The notes under the pieces: model-generated
The model's database searches: none
What the model saw: the letters and a program-made list of their open reading frames with translations, nothing else
Told to the model about the DNA's origin: nothing
Position numbers and translations under genes: made by a program
In this document: positions 1 to 7,655 of the stretch, one piece after another
Numbering within the stretch: the first letter of the stretch is position 1
Layout of the letters: each line of letters starts with the position of its first letter
NCBI GenBank assembly: GCA_964621645.1
Contig: CAZUMH010000069.1
Span: forward strand, 1-18,616
Origin: CAZUMH01 sp964621645
GTDB taxonomy: Bacteria > Zhuqueibacterota > QNDG01 > JAGLOF01
Reading direction: 5' to 3'
Length of the DNA: 18,616 bases

Positions 1-542
1 CAGACAATGAGCCAAACCAAGCCGTTGACGGTATCCGGTGCTTCTTGGATGGGGAAAAAGGGAAAGGGAGTGCTGTACTGGAGATGCACCCCATCATATG
101 ACAATCTGGCGGCGAAACCCGCATAATAATCGCTGACCCACCAATCACAGGGACCTGGTGTTATCGCTGTGCTTCTGGAAGGCACACTAAGGTAATCTTC
201 ACCCTCCACTGCAATATAGTACTGAACCGCACGGCCGTAAGGCAGACCTGTATCTTTATAATAAACAGAACCCTTTGCCGGATAAGCCCGGATAGAGAAA
301 TCCGTTTCTCCCTCTTGTTTGCGATAGAGTCTGAATCTGGTCATATCGTCCACTCCCGGATCCGACCACGATATATTCACTTCATGTTTTCGTGAAACCA
401 AGGTAAGATCACCAGGAAGACCTCCGGTAACTTCATTAGCTGGATCCAATGGATTGCTTCTGGGCCGGTCACTGCAGGCAAGCGACATCATAAAGACAGC
501 CGGTATCGCCAGACTAATGAGCATTCGGAGTTCTCTGGTCAC
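1..542 (-). CDS. FN3-domain surface lipoprotein (partial, runs off window)
   Basis: Open reading frame of 180 codons that continues past the window edge, so the C-terminus is missing. The likely start is the GTG at 542-540, which overlaps the TGA stop of the upstream PEGA gene (GTGA). A second in-frame start is the ATG at 524. The GTG gives an N-terminus VTRELR with the positive charges expected before the hydrophobic stretch, followed by lipobox SLAC and a Cys that would be lipidated. After the lipobox comes NPLDPANEVTGGLPGDL, a linker type common in front of fibronectin type III domains in FCB-group lipoproteins. The next part reads as an FN3 fold (SWSDPGVDDMTRFRLYRKQ, then VQYYIAVEGED). 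It is the last visible gene of a four-gene overlapping envelope operon. The exact function is unknown; a binding or scaffold role on the outer membrane is an inference. Confidence 0.8.
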   Translation of the reverse strand, partial: MTRELRMLISLAIPAVFMMSLACSDRPRSNPLDPANEVTGGLPGDLTLVSRKHEVNISWSDPGVDDMTRFRLYRKQEGETDFSIRAYPAKGSVYYKDTGLPYGRAVQYYIAVEGEDYLSVPSRSTAITPGPCDWWVSDYYAGFAARLSYDGVHLQYSTPFPFFPIQEAPDTVNGLVWLIV

Positions 543-1324
543 CATATTTTTTCCACCGCGAAATAGAGTGTAACTCCCAGGCTGATTTCTCCCGCAACGT
601 AAAAAATACCGGTAAGCTTGTCGTAATGCACGGCGCGGTCATATTCCTGATTCATACGTCCCTGATGACCGGTTCGTAAATAATTACTATAGGCCTTATC
701 AGCCCTTTTCTGACAAATATACCCTGCTGTCCCCAGTAATACCGCCGCTCCCGCTCCGCGCCATAGCCATGTACCGACCCGGGAAGAAATCGTCGGAGAA
801 CCGGAACCAGGATGTTTCCGGTGCAATTCCGCCAGAAGATAGGACCTGTTCTTAATAAGTCTGGAAGAAAGCAGTGTATCAGCATAGCCCTCATGGCTCA
901 GTCGAAAACCGCTGCCTGAATACAGACGCTGATCAAGTAAAATCGGTGTCAAGCCCAGCAGTTTATCCCCCTTCCAAACCTCAGCCTCTGCAGGGTGAGA
1001 CGTCAGCCACAGCCGGTGAGGGAATTCAACCGGGAGGTTCATATTCCCTCCTTCCCGGATTGTAATTTCTCTCTGCCAGAACGATCCGGGCCAGAGGCCG
1101 AAGAGAGGTGAAGGAACCAAGATTGTGTGCCTGCCCGGGGCAAGACAGAAAATCTCCACAGGCGTCCTGCCGGAAAGCCCGCCATCGATAAATACGGGAA
1201 GCCCGTCCGGTGAGCCATGGATGTGGAGAGATGCTTTCTCCCCTTCTTGACAAAAAGCTGTCCCCACTCCCGACAGGAGAAAAAACAGGTACAGTGCTTT
1301 ATAATTATTCCTGTACAAATCCAT
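539..1324 (-). CDS. PEGA-domain envelope protein with C-terminal membrane segments
   Basis: The start is set at the ATG at 1324. A GTG at 1366 is also in frame, but it adds PPRKTDIF ahead of the signal-like segment, so the ATG is preferred; neither has a good Shine-Dalgarno sequence, and translation may depend on coupling to the upstream gene, whose stop lies 20 bases inside this one. From the ATG the protein is 261 residues: an N-terminal hydrophobic segment (YLFFLLSGVGTAFC), then two PEGA-like repeats. The first is GSPDGLPVFIDGGLSGRTPV followed by LAPGRHTI, the second SHPAEAEVWKGDKLLGLTPI. Towards the end are two hydrophobic segments (AGAAVLLGTAGYI and IFYVAGEISLGVTLYFAV) separated by a charged, Tyr-rich linker. 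PEGA domains are extracytoplasmic beta folds often linked to the cell surface. The cysteine after the signal lacks a normal lipobox. No enzymatic role is visible. Confidence 0.8.
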   Translation of the reverse strand: MDLYRNNYKALYLFFLLSGVGTAFCQEGEKASLHIHGSPDGLPVFIDGGLSGRTPVEIFCLAPGRHTILVPSPLFGLWPGSFWQREITIREGGNMNLPVEFPHRLWLTSHPAEAEVWKGDKLLGLTPILLDQRLYSGSGFRLSHEGYADTLLSSRLIKNRSYLLAELHRKHPGSGSPTISSRVGTWLWRGAGAAVLLGTAGYICQKRADKAYSNYLRTGHQGRMNQEYDRAVHYDKLTGIFYVAGEISLGVTLYFAVEKIW

Positions 1325-2420
1325 AAATATATCTGTTTTCCGAGGCGGCAATAAGCATTTTCCCACTGAAAATCGGCGCAGTACGAATTCTGCCTTTCAA
1401 CGCATAGTTCCAGACTTCCTCCCCATCATCCCGATTATACAGATATATCTTGCCGTTTAAACGGCCCAGGCAGATAAATCTCCGGCTCAGCAGCGGCTGA
1501 GTCCCCACCGGGCTGGAATCTTCATTCATCCAGATCATCTCTCCAGTGGTGCAGCTCAGACAATACAGAGTACCCTTCGCTGTACCGAAATACACCTTTC
1601 CTCCCTCCGAGGCGGCTGTTGTAAAAATATTACCATCGGTTGGAAAATTCCACCTTTCGTTGCCGTCAGATATCCGGAAAGCGTGAAATTTTCCGGCCCG
1701 GCTGCCAATCAGCACCAGGGAGTCAGCGAGCATTGGGGTCGCTGAACAGGGGGCTTCCATGGAAGTGCGCCAGAGAAGCCTGCCTTCGGCGAGATCGAAA
1801 GCCCTGATCTCTCCATTCTCAGCCGCCGCGACAACAACCTGTCCCATGCCGGCCACTCCTGTCCCGGGTGCACCCAAAGTACTCTGCCAAATCTGTTCTC
1901 CATGCCTTATGGAATATGCCAGGCACATCCCCGCATCGGTCACAACCACCAGATGGTCCCTTATCAACAGCGGTTCTCCCTGGATATCGCCGGGAACGGC
2001 ATGCCACATTTCCCTGCCGCTGAGAAAATCATATACCCAAAGTGACGGGGCTCCACTTCGTGAGGCTGCGATAAGAGATGAATCTCCCACCAGGCAGGTA
2101 ATTGACCCATGCTTGACCAGAGTCAAATGTTCCATCCGGCGACCCGATACCAGTGCTACTATCTCAACGTCACCTTTTTGTGTGCCGATAAACAGGCTCT
2201 CCCCGTCGACAGACATGGATCGTCCGACCGCACCCTCAAGTCTTCTTGTCCACTGCAGACTGTAGTGAGGCGCGCCCCTTTCTTCGGTATATCCCGTTCT
2301 GCCCGGACTTCCTCCCCAATTCCATATCGTGAGACCATCAATGAGCCGTACCTTCAGGCCCGAAGTGCAGGCGAATAGAAACATCCCCAAAAAAAAGAGC
2401 TGGAGGGCCACCTTTCTCAT
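1305..2420 (-). CDS. PQQ-like beta-propeller lipoprotein
   Basis: Protein of 371 residues with a signal peptide and lipobox LFAC near residue 18, so probably an outer-membrane or periplasmic lipoprotein. The body is a beta-propeller made of repeats with the pattern G-x-x-x-W at the end of each blade: SGREMWHAV, HGEQIWQST, EGRLLWRTS, DGNERWNFP, TGEMIWMNE and DGEEVWNYA are visible, with a more diverged SGRRMEHLT first, giving about seven blades. This is the PQQ/BamB-type propeller family. No quinone-binding catalytic residues of a dehydrogenase are apparent, so a scaffold or binding role is more likely than an enzyme. The start ATG overlaps the TGA of the upstream Ig-like lipoprotein (ATGA at 2420-2417) and has GGAG five bases before it. 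BamB is the closest named relative by fold, but the BAM-complex role cannot be concluded because no bamA or other assembly genes are in view. Confidence 0.85.
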   Translation of the reverse strand: MRKVALQLFFLGMFLFACTSGLKVRLIDGLTIWNWGGSPGRTGYTEERGAPHYSLQWTRRLEGAVGRSMSVDGESLFIGTQKGDVEIVALVSGRRMEHLTLVKHGSITCLVGDSSLIAASRSGAPSLWVYDFLSGREMWHAVPGDIQGEPLLIRDHLVVVTDAGMCLAYSIRHGEQIWQSTLGAPGTGVAGMGQVVVAAAENGEIRAFDLAEGRLLWRTSMEAPCSATPMLADSLVLIGSRAGKFHAFRISDGNERWNFPTDGNIFTTAASEGGKVYFGTAKGTLYCLSCTTGEMIWMNEDSSPVGTQPLLSRRFICLGRLNGKIYLYNRDDGEEVWNYALKGRIRTAPIFSGKMLIAASENRYIYGFVQE

Positions 2421-4099
2421 TTCAGCTCCAGATCATTACCTTCATTGGGCCAGCGGGCGCGTATTTTTACGGTGTCGGGAAGGACCGTGAAACGTTCCGC
2501 CGGCCGAAAAGGAAAAATACTCCCATAGCTGTATCGTCCGTTCCCGTCTTCATCACGGAAAGCCTCAAGAATATACAGTCCGGGGAGCATATCGGATATA
2601 TAGTATGTCCCGGTGTTTTTGATCCATCGTTTATAAGTATTTATTTCCTTACCAATCTGACGGGCCCTAATCAGGATGGGGCCCTGAGCCAGGGAATCGG
2701 CATCTCTCACCTCCCCGCCTATCGCGGAAAGAGTGTCGGGATTCACGGTGTGAAAGCGAAAAAGGGAATCGGCGGCCTCGTTCCCCCAGGTGTCCCTTAT
2801 GTGAGCACCGTGAAGCTCAACCTCAATAACCTGATTCCCGGGAAGCGGAGAAAGGGGTTGGAAAAGTAATTCCGCAGGAGAGGGATGGGACAATTTGCCA
2901 GGGATCATTCCGGCCAGGGTATCGTGCATGATAATCGCCGGATTGATCGTGTCAATAAGGACAGCTTCCGAAAATATGAATTCAGGATTTGCGTTTGGCA
3001 GTACGTGCCGTGCTCCGGCAGCAGGACTGGAAAAAATCAAGCGAGGCGCGCTTGTATCGGGATCGGCGGTCCCCTCTACGGTCAGGCTTGCATGCTCCGG
3101 ATCCAGCCGATTCCCCGCTCTGTCCTCAAGATCTCTCAGTACAATTGTATAATTCCGATTCGGTTCCTGATCTTCGCTGTGTACTGTCATCTGCTGTGCT
3201 CGTTGTTTATCGATATAGACTTTCTGCACAGGAAGGAATAGACTGTCAGAATAAGATATCCGCACACATCCAGCCAGTTTTGCATAGGGATACGTCACCG
3301 GCTCGTCAAAACTTAAGAGAAAAGTCCGCCGGTCCTTTGCCACTGCCCCCACAAGTTTCGGACCACTGGTATCGGCCCTGGTGAGACGGAACCGAACATC
3401 CTTCCGCTTCAATCCATGGGTGAAAGATAACCTGATATCATCGTTTGTGAGTCCGATACGATCCTCGACCGGCTGATAATATCGGTCAGCTACTCTGTCT
3501 TGAACGGCACAGAGCCGGTAGCGGGCTGGAGCCAAGTGAATAAAATGAAAGCGCCCTTCTTTATCACACTGCACCACATAATCCGGTTGACGTCTGGATG
3601 GATCAACCTCTTGCCCCTCTCTGACCATGAAGGCCCACACACCGATCCCGCTGGCATCTTTTTCTCCCCAGACGCGTCCGGAAATTTCCCCCTGATCGAG
3701 ATGATCCCCTGTTGAGAAGGCCAGGGTAAAAGAACTTCTAAGCGGATTATTCCGCAGATCCTTCACGCCTGTCCCCAACGTGATGACATAGGTACGATCG
3801 GAGAAAAGGGAATCGGCAAACCTGATGATCAACCTTCTTCCGCTCAGTTTGAGCGAAACACGATCACCGGGAAACGGCGTTATAAAAACCGCGTCGGCAA
3901 TCGATTCCGGTTTGATTCTTTCATCGAAAATAATCTCTACCCGGCTGTCACGCGGGACGTTAAGGTCATTGGAAGCCGGTTTTGTATCGACGATAATCGG
4001 GGGAAATGTGTCCTCAGGCCCACCCGGGGGCATTCCCCTTTTAGCGCACGATGCCAGGAGGAGAAGGACGAGCAGGAGAGTCCCGCCTCTTAAACTCAT
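2417..4099 (-). CDS. Ig-like (Big_5) domain lipoprotein
   Basis: Protein of 560 residues with a signal peptide, lipobox LASC and the tail CAKRGMPPGGPEDTFPP. The PPGG-P-DT-PP string directly after the lipidated Cys is a hallmark of a family of Ig-like lipoproteins in Bacteroidota and relatives. A Big_5/SbsA-like Ig domain follows at about residues 30-130 (PPIIVDTKPASNDLNVP, then IIFDERIKPES, then TLAFSTGD). A carboxypeptidase-regulatory-like segment comes next (EGRFHFIHLAPARYRL), then further Ig-like domains around 240-345 and 350-450, and a second short CarboxypepD_reg-like part near the end (YYISDMLPGLYILEAFRDEDGNGRY). Such proteins are structural or adhesive surface components; no catalytic motif is seen. 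It is the first gene of the four-gene envelope operon, with GAGG about ten bases before the ATG. Its upstream region abuts the attC-like palindrome, so its native promoter may have been displaced. Confidence 0.85.
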   Translation of the reverse strand: MSLRGGTLLLVLLLLASCAKRGMPPGGPEDTFPPIIVDTKPASNDLNVPRDSRVEIIFDERIKPESIADAVFITPFPGDRVSLKLSGRRLIIRFADSLFSDRTYVITLGTGVKDLRNNPLRSSFTLAFSTGDHLDQGEISGRVWGEKDASGIGVWAFMVREGQEVDPSRRQPDYVVQCDKEGRFHFIHLAPARYRLCAVQDRVADRYYQPVEDRIGLTNDDIRLSFTHGLKRKDVRFRLTRADTSGPKLVGAVAKDRRTFLLSFDEPVTYPYAKLAGCVRISYSDSLFLPVQKVYIDKQRAQQMTVHSEDQEPNRNYTIVLRDLEDRAGNRLDPEHASLTVEGTADPDTSAPRLIFSSPAAGARHVLPNANPEFIFSEAVLIDTINPAIIMHDTLAGMIPGKLSHPSPAELLFQPLSPLPGNQVIEVELHGAHIRDTWGNEAADSLFRFHTVNPDTLSAIGGEVRDADSLAQGPILIRARQIGKEINTYKRWIKNTGTYYISDMLPGLYILEAFRDEDGNGRYSYGSIFPFRPAERFTVLPDTVKIRARWPNEGNDLELK

Positions 4100-4121
4100 G
4101 GGATGTGAACCTCATCGGTTG

Positions 4122-4232
4122 GTGTTAATTTTTGTAGCGGATTCTCGGAGTGATTTTTTGTCCGGCAGGGCTGGAAAATCGATGCGGGAATCTGCCCCCC
4201 GCACCCCACCGTACCCGCTATAAAATTTACAC
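4122..4232 (-). repeat. attC-like imperfect palindrome
   Basis: The arm at 4122-4140 (GTGTTAATTTTTGTAGCGG) is nearly complementary to the arm at 4215-4232; the reverse complement of the second is GTGTAAATTTTATAGCGG. That is about 16 matched positions with one single-base gap. A smaller hairpin lies inside (TGCGGG at 4183-4188 with CCCGCA at 4198-4203, loop of nine bases). Long imperfect arms with bulges and an internal non-conserved part are the structure expected of an attC site folded as single strand, but other palindromic repeats share this look. Confidence 0.5.
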
Positions 4233-4243
4233 TTTGTTATGGG
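4233..4243 (+). repeat. Inverted repeat, left copy
   Basis: TTTGTTATGGG, an exact 11-base inverted match to 4710-4720. The pair brackets the AT-rich gene. On the minus strand this copy reads CCCATAACAAA and leads straight into the palindrome, as the first core box of an attC site would. Confidence 0.6.
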
Positions 4244-4288
4244 CTGGGTTTTGGTTGTTATAAATTTGTCTTGAGTCATTTTAATCAA

Positions 4289-4654
4289 TTAAGAATTAGA
4301 ATCCTTTTCTATCCAATTATGAATTATCGTTCTCATTGACTCAATTTTAATAAAACAAATCACAAAGTGAACCACAAGAAGTCCGAACAAAATAAAAATA
4401 CCCTTATTTAAATTTGTCCACTTAAACCATGCCAATACGTATAATATCGCTCCATAAATCAGAAAGTTAAATTCGAGTGGAAGGAATCTAAATCCAAATT
4501 TAAGGTGTGAACTAATTTTAATTTTGTCATTTGAAAATCTAATTTTTATATAACAAAGCATTGGTAAAAAGATTTTTAAAGTCGAATCTTTCAGTTCAAA
4601 ATTGTAATCATAAAACTGTAATCTCGAAGCAATCTTTTCTATGGTAACTTTCAT
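4289..4654 (-). CDS. Small two-helix membrane protein, AT-rich orphan
   Basis: I do not recognise a named family. The 121-residue product has an N-terminal soluble part (KVTIEKIASRLQFYDYNFEL), a short beta-rich segment, and two hydrophobic segments (FLIYGAILYVLAWF and GIFILFGLLVVHFVICFI) separated by a short polar turn, so a small inner-membrane protein is likely. Codon and residue use (rich in Ile, Lys, Asn, Phe and A/T-ending codons) is unlike all neighbours. The ATG has no Shine-Dalgarno sequence and is preceded by A-rich sequence, which is usual in Bacteroidota but not in the other genes here. Together with the flanking inverted motifs this argues for recent transfer. It is coherent enough in composition and hydropathy to be a real gene and not a chance frame. 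Confidence 0.65.
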   Translation of the reverse strand: MKVTIEKIASRLQFYDYNFELKDSTLKIFLPMLCYIKIRFSNDKIKISSHLKFGFRFLPLEFNFLIYGAILYVLAWFKWTNLNKGIFILFGLLVVHFVICFIKIESMRTIIHNWIEKDSNS

Positions 4655-4709
4655 TTTGTCTATTTATTTATATGCTTTTAAGTTTGACCGAATTCCTTTT
4701 TCAACCTTA

Positions 4710-4720
4710 CCCATAACAAA
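4710..4720 (-). repeat. Inverted repeat, right copy
   Basis: CCCATAACAAA on the plus strand, so TTTGTTATGGG on the minus strand, the exact inverse of 4233-4243. In the cassette reading the recombination point would be between G and TT at 4717/4716. Confidence 0.6.
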
Positions 4721-4832
4721 CATATTAGTACATATTGAATGTACAATGAATCGAAGAAAAATGCAACGTATTCCTGTAACAATCCGCCTCTTCTTTTGTT
4801 TTTTCAATAGATAGCGCCTCCTTGTCCAGCTA

Positions 4833-4867
4833 TAAAAAGTGCCTGTCCGATAACGGGCAGGCACTTT
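4833..4867 (-). terminator. Intrinsic terminator after the DUF5916 remnant
   Basis: AAAGTGCCTGTCCG (4836-4849) pairs with CGGGCAGGCACTTT (4854-4867), a 14-base stem with one G-U pair and a four-base loop ATAA. On the minus strand the stem is followed by TTTTTATAG. It lies 15 bases beyond the stop of the truncated gene, so the 3' end of the original transcription unit is still in place. Confidence 0.85.
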
Positions 4868-4882
4868 CGACAGCCGGTTTTA

Positions 4883-5260
4883 TTACAGAGAAAACCGGTG
4901 ATTAAATTTGATAAGGAAAACATTTTCCGGATAAATTCGGAATAGATCTCTGGCATCATGACGCAGTGAGAACAGATCCTGACTTTCAACACCGATTCTT
5001 CCCTGTGACCATACCAGATAAATGGTCGATCCGGGGGAGTACTCCCAGCACAGCACCAGATTTGAACTGAATTGCCGGAAATTAAAGTCCGGATTATCCA
5101 CCGTGTAATCAGTGCTTCCATTCGCATCTTTATCAATATCCGTGAAGGTGCGGAACCTGTCTTCATATGTATCCGCCCGGGGAGAAGTGACTCTCTTCAG
5201 ATGAGTGTATCTTCCTGCTGAAATAAAAGGCTGACCGTAATATTGACCCTTTCTCTTATT
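4883..5260 (-). pseudogene. DUF5916 protein, C-terminal fragment only
   Basis: From about 5245 down to the stop at 4883 the frame encodes the last ~120 residues of a DUF5916-type protein. Recognisable parts are QYYGQPFISAGRYTHLKRV, then DNPDFNFRQFSSNLVLCWEY, SPGSTIYLVWSQGR and the terminal NVFLIKFNHRFSL. The family is normally many hundred residues: an N-terminal carbohydrate-binding-like domain and a C-terminal outer-membrane beta-barrel-like domain ending in an aromatic residue plus Leu as here. Upstream the similarity stops and a TAG lies at 5263-5261, followed by AT-rich sequence with no sign of the rest of the gene. A GTG at 5101 could start a 72-codon frame, but that is far shorter than any functional member. 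The original terminator is still downstream. I read it as the 3' remnant of a gene deleted or replaced from its 5' side. Confidence 0.7.
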
Positions 5261-5380
5261 CTATTGCACTATATTGTCACTTATGTGTGCTTTATTTCTG
5301 ATGAAATCTGAAAGTAATCAAAAAATACTGTCATTATTATAGACTATATTACATCGATTTTGTTACACTGTTTTTATAAA

Positions 5381-5402
5381 AAAAGCCGCCTCTTGGGCGG
5401 CT
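5381..5402 (-). terminator. Intrinsic terminator of the ABC transporter operon
   Basis: AGCCGCC (5384-5390) pairs with GGCGGCT (5396-5402), loop TCTTG. On the minus strand the stem is followed by TTTTTTTAT. It sits 22 bases after the stop of the permease gene and closes that transcription unit. Confidence 0.9.
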
Positions 5403-5424
5403 CTTTTCGATACCATGGCACTAT

Positions 5425-6729
5425 CTATTTATAGCGTAACCACTTAAGAGCTTCCTTTAAAGACGGTTTTTTACCGTACATAAGAATCCCCACGCGATAG
5501 ATCTTCGCTACGGCCAGCACCAGCAGAGCCGTGAAGATTATCATGGTGACGATTGAAAGGTATGTTCCCGAAGGGATAATGGGATCGCTCACCGCCACTC
5601 TGGCAAACTGGACTAAAGGAGTGAAAAGAGGGAAGAGCGCTACCCAGAAGGCTCTCGGCGTTTCCGGATTCTTGGCAACTGTAAACATAATGAAATACCC
5701 GATCATTATCAGGAATATGAGAGGCATTTGGTACTGCTGACCCTCATCCTCTGAATTAACCATTGCACCCACCGCTGCGAAAAGCGTGGAAAAGAAGACA
5801 AATCCCAACAGGAAAAAGACGATCATGAAGGCAAACATGGAGCTCGTAAAATGAATCTGCCCGATAATACTGAGCAATTCGGGAGCTTCCAATCCAAATT
5901 TACCAAAAAGAGGCCCGGCGTAGGTCAAAAATGCAAGAACAAATCCGCCAAAAATGATCAACTGTGTCAATCCAAGTCCGCAGACACCTATTATTTTACC
6001 CAGCATCAATTCTAAAGGCTTAACGGATGACACTATTGTTTCGGTAATTCGCTGTGATTTCTCTTCGATGACGCTGCGCATAAGGGTCTGCCCGTATATC
6101 ATAATCATCAGCAGCATGACATAAGTGAGGATGTACGATAACAGATAACTGGAAATACCACTTTTCTCCACCTCCCCTTTTTCAGTTACCTGCGTACTCT
6201 TTATGCGCACGTACCCCTGGGCCATCTCCTTGCGGATCTCTGACACAGGGAAGCCCTTTCTCTCCAGTCTCATATTGGTGACAATACGGCTCAAAGATGA
6301 TTGGAATGAACTCTGCTCCTCGAAATCACTCACATTTCTGGCAGAATAGATGACTTCCCGCTGTTCAATAATATCCTTTGGGATAACGAGATATCCATCC
6401 AGCTCCTTATCACGAACCTGCTGTTGTAAAGTGCCCAGCACCGCTTCATGATCTTCGGCTCCCGTTTCCGTAGGGATAAATTTGTATTTCGGTTCTCCAT
6501 TTTTCAATGTATCCGACTGCATGCTCACGAATTGACTGAAAATAACTCCTGTCTCATCTAAAACGGCATAGGTGCGTGTGGAAGGTTTGAAGAGCGCACC
6601 AATAATAAAGATGCCGCCGAAGATGAGCACCAGAATAAACGGGAAAAGAAAAGTCCCGATGATAAAGCCTTTTGTTTTGGCTCTGCTAAGATACTCTCGT
6701 TTTATAATAGCAACTACTTTCGTGCTCAT
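5425..6729 (-). CDS. ABC-2 family transporter permease (NatB-like)
   Basis: Membrane subunit of an ABC exporter, 434 residues. One transmembrane helix lies at the N-terminus (residues ~21-46, GFIIGTFLFPFILVLIFGGIF), then a large extracytoplasmic domain (~50-195), then five or six helices from about residue 195 on. The stretch MRSVIEEKSQRITETIVSS followed by VKPLELMLGKIIG is the conserved coupling segment of the ABC-2 type 3 (PF12698) family, to which sodium exporter NatB belongs. The ATG overlaps the TGA of the ATPase gene (ATGA at 6729-6726), so the two subunits are coupled, and a strong terminator follows. The substrate cannot be read from sequence; NatAB is described as a Na+ exporter, but many members of this family are uncharacterised. 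Confidence 0.9.
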   Translation of the reverse strand: MSTKVVAIIKREYLSRAKTKGFIIGTFLFPFILVLIFGGIFIIGALFKPSTRTYAVLDETGVIFSQFVSMQSDTLKNGEPKYKFIPTETGAEDHEAVLGTLQQQVRDKELDGYLVIPKDIIEQREVIYSARNVSDFEEQSSFQSSLSRIVTNMRLERKGFPVSEIRKEMAQGYVRIKSTQVTEKGEVEKSGISSYLLSYILTYVMLLMIMIYGQTLMRSVIEEKSQRITETIVSSVKPLELMLGKIIGVCGLGLTQLIIFGGFVLAFLTYAGPLFGKFGLEAPELLSIIGQIHFTSSMFAFMIVFFLLGFVFFSTLFAAVGAMVNSEDEGQQYQMPLIFLIMIGYFIMFTVAKNPETPRAFWVALFPLFTPLVQFARVAVSDPIIPSGTYLSIVTMIIFTALLVLAVAKIYRVGILMYGKKPSLKEALKWLRYK

Positions 6730-7643
6730 TCCTCCCCTCCTTCCCGGCTTTCTGGTCCCACCGTGCTGATGAATATATCATGCAGGGAGGGCTCCACCAC
6801 TTCGAATTTACGGATACGCGCCGATGAAGCCGCGGCAAGAAGCAACTTCTGAGGGTCTCCTGATTCCTTTAAATGTACCTCGACGCTGTTGCCATAGTTA
6901 TCAAAGCTCACAATCTCATTATTGTTGTTAAGGAAAGAATCCTCTCCTTCATATTCAATAAAGACATTCTTCTTCCCAATATCCCGTTTAATGGAAGCGA
7001 GGTTCCCATACAGCACTTTTTTCCCTTTGTTGATAAGAAAAATCTCTTCGCACAGTCTTTCAGCACTCTCCATTACATGGGTCGAAAAAATAATTGTCGT
7101 TCCTTTTTTCTTGAGATCCAGGAGAATGTCTTTTATCAGATTCTGATTTACCGGATCAAGTCCTCCAAAAGGTTCATCAAGAATGAGCAGTTTCGGTTCA
7201 TGCAGGATTGTTCCGATGAACTGAATCTTCTGCTGCATTCCTTTAGAAAGTTCCTCTATCTTTTTATTCTTCCACTCACTCAGATCGACTCTCTCCAGCC
7301 AGTTATCAATGGCCGCCAGGGCTTTCTTCCTGGGCATTCTCTTGAGTTCTGTAAGAAAGAGGAGTAGATCCCTTACCTTCATTTTGCGGTACATCCCTCG
7401 TTCTTCAGGAAGATAACCGATATGTTCTGTCGTGTTACGGGCATCACTGTCTCCCAGCAGAGTAACGCTGCCGCTGTCTGGAACAATAATATTCATGATC
7501 ATCCTGATCGTGGTTGTTTTCCCCGCGCCGTTGGGACCGATGAGGCCGAAAACAACGCCCTCATCCAGGGAAAAGGAGACGTCATCCACCGCCGTAAAAT
7601 CACCAAATCGTTTCTTGATATTTTTAACTTCCAGGATCTTCAA
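6726..7643 (-). CDS. ABC transporter ATP-binding protein (NatA-like)
   Basis: Nucleotide-binding subunit, 305 residues, that powers the permease encoded by the overlapping next gene. Walker A is GPNGAGKT at 36-43, the signature LSKGMQ at 132-137, Walker B LLILDEP at 152-158, the D-loop GGLD follows directly, and the switch His is H189. The C-terminal ~80 residues form the DUF4162-like extension typical of NatA-type ATPases, ending in EPSLHDIFI. The start codon is TTG (7643-7641): it is placed six bases after a very strong GAGGAGG, while the ATG overlapping that site runs into a stop after five codons. All catalytic motifs are intact, so the exporter should be functional. Confidence 0.92.
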   Translation of the reverse strand: MKILEVKNIKKRFGDFTAVDDVSFSLDEGVVFGLIGPNGAGKTTTIRMIMNIIVPDSGSVTLLGDSDARNTTEHIGYLPEERGMYRKMKVRDLLLFLTELKRMPRKKALAAIDNWLERVDLSEWKNKKIEELSKGMQQKIQFIGTILHEPKLLILDEPFGGLDPVNQNLIKDILLDLKKKGTTIIFSTHVMESAERLCEEIFLINKGKKVLYGNLASIKRDIGKKNVFIEYEGEDSFLNNNNEIVSFDNYGNSVEVHLKESGDPQKLLLAAASSARIRKFEVVEPSLHDIFISTVGPESREGGEE

Positions 7644-7648
7644 ATTAG

Positions 7649-7655
7649 CCTCCTC
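7649..7655 (-). promoter_or_regulatory. Strong ribosome binding site deciding a TTG start
   Basis: GAGGAGG on the minus strand, six bases before the TTG start of the ABC ATPase. It also shows that the host uses Shine-Dalgarno initiation, in contrast to the gene at 4289-4654. Confidence 0.85.

Larger units (their letters stand above)
4115..4720 (-). mobile_element. Candidate integron-type gene cassette (single, no integrase)
   Basis: About 0.6 kb, clearly more AT-rich than both flanks, holding one small gene. Read on the minus strand it starts at TTTGTTATGGG (4720-4710), continues through the gene, and ends with CCCATAACAAA (4243-4233) followed at once by a long imperfect palindrome (4232-4122). 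This is the order of an integron cassette: GTT junction, gene, then an attC site whose first core box matches the junction inversely. The left junction on the host side is degenerate, so that boundary is approximate. No integrase is present in the window. Similar AT-rich orphan genes beside CCCATAAC palindromes occur in Bacteroidota genomes as far as I recall; this was not checked. An alternative is a non-integron palindromic repeat element with a passenger gene. Confidence 0.4.

Noticed and set aside
4664..4864. 66-codon frame on the minus strand
   Set aside because: Begins inside the terminator hairpin and crosses the inverted repeat; basic, featureless product.
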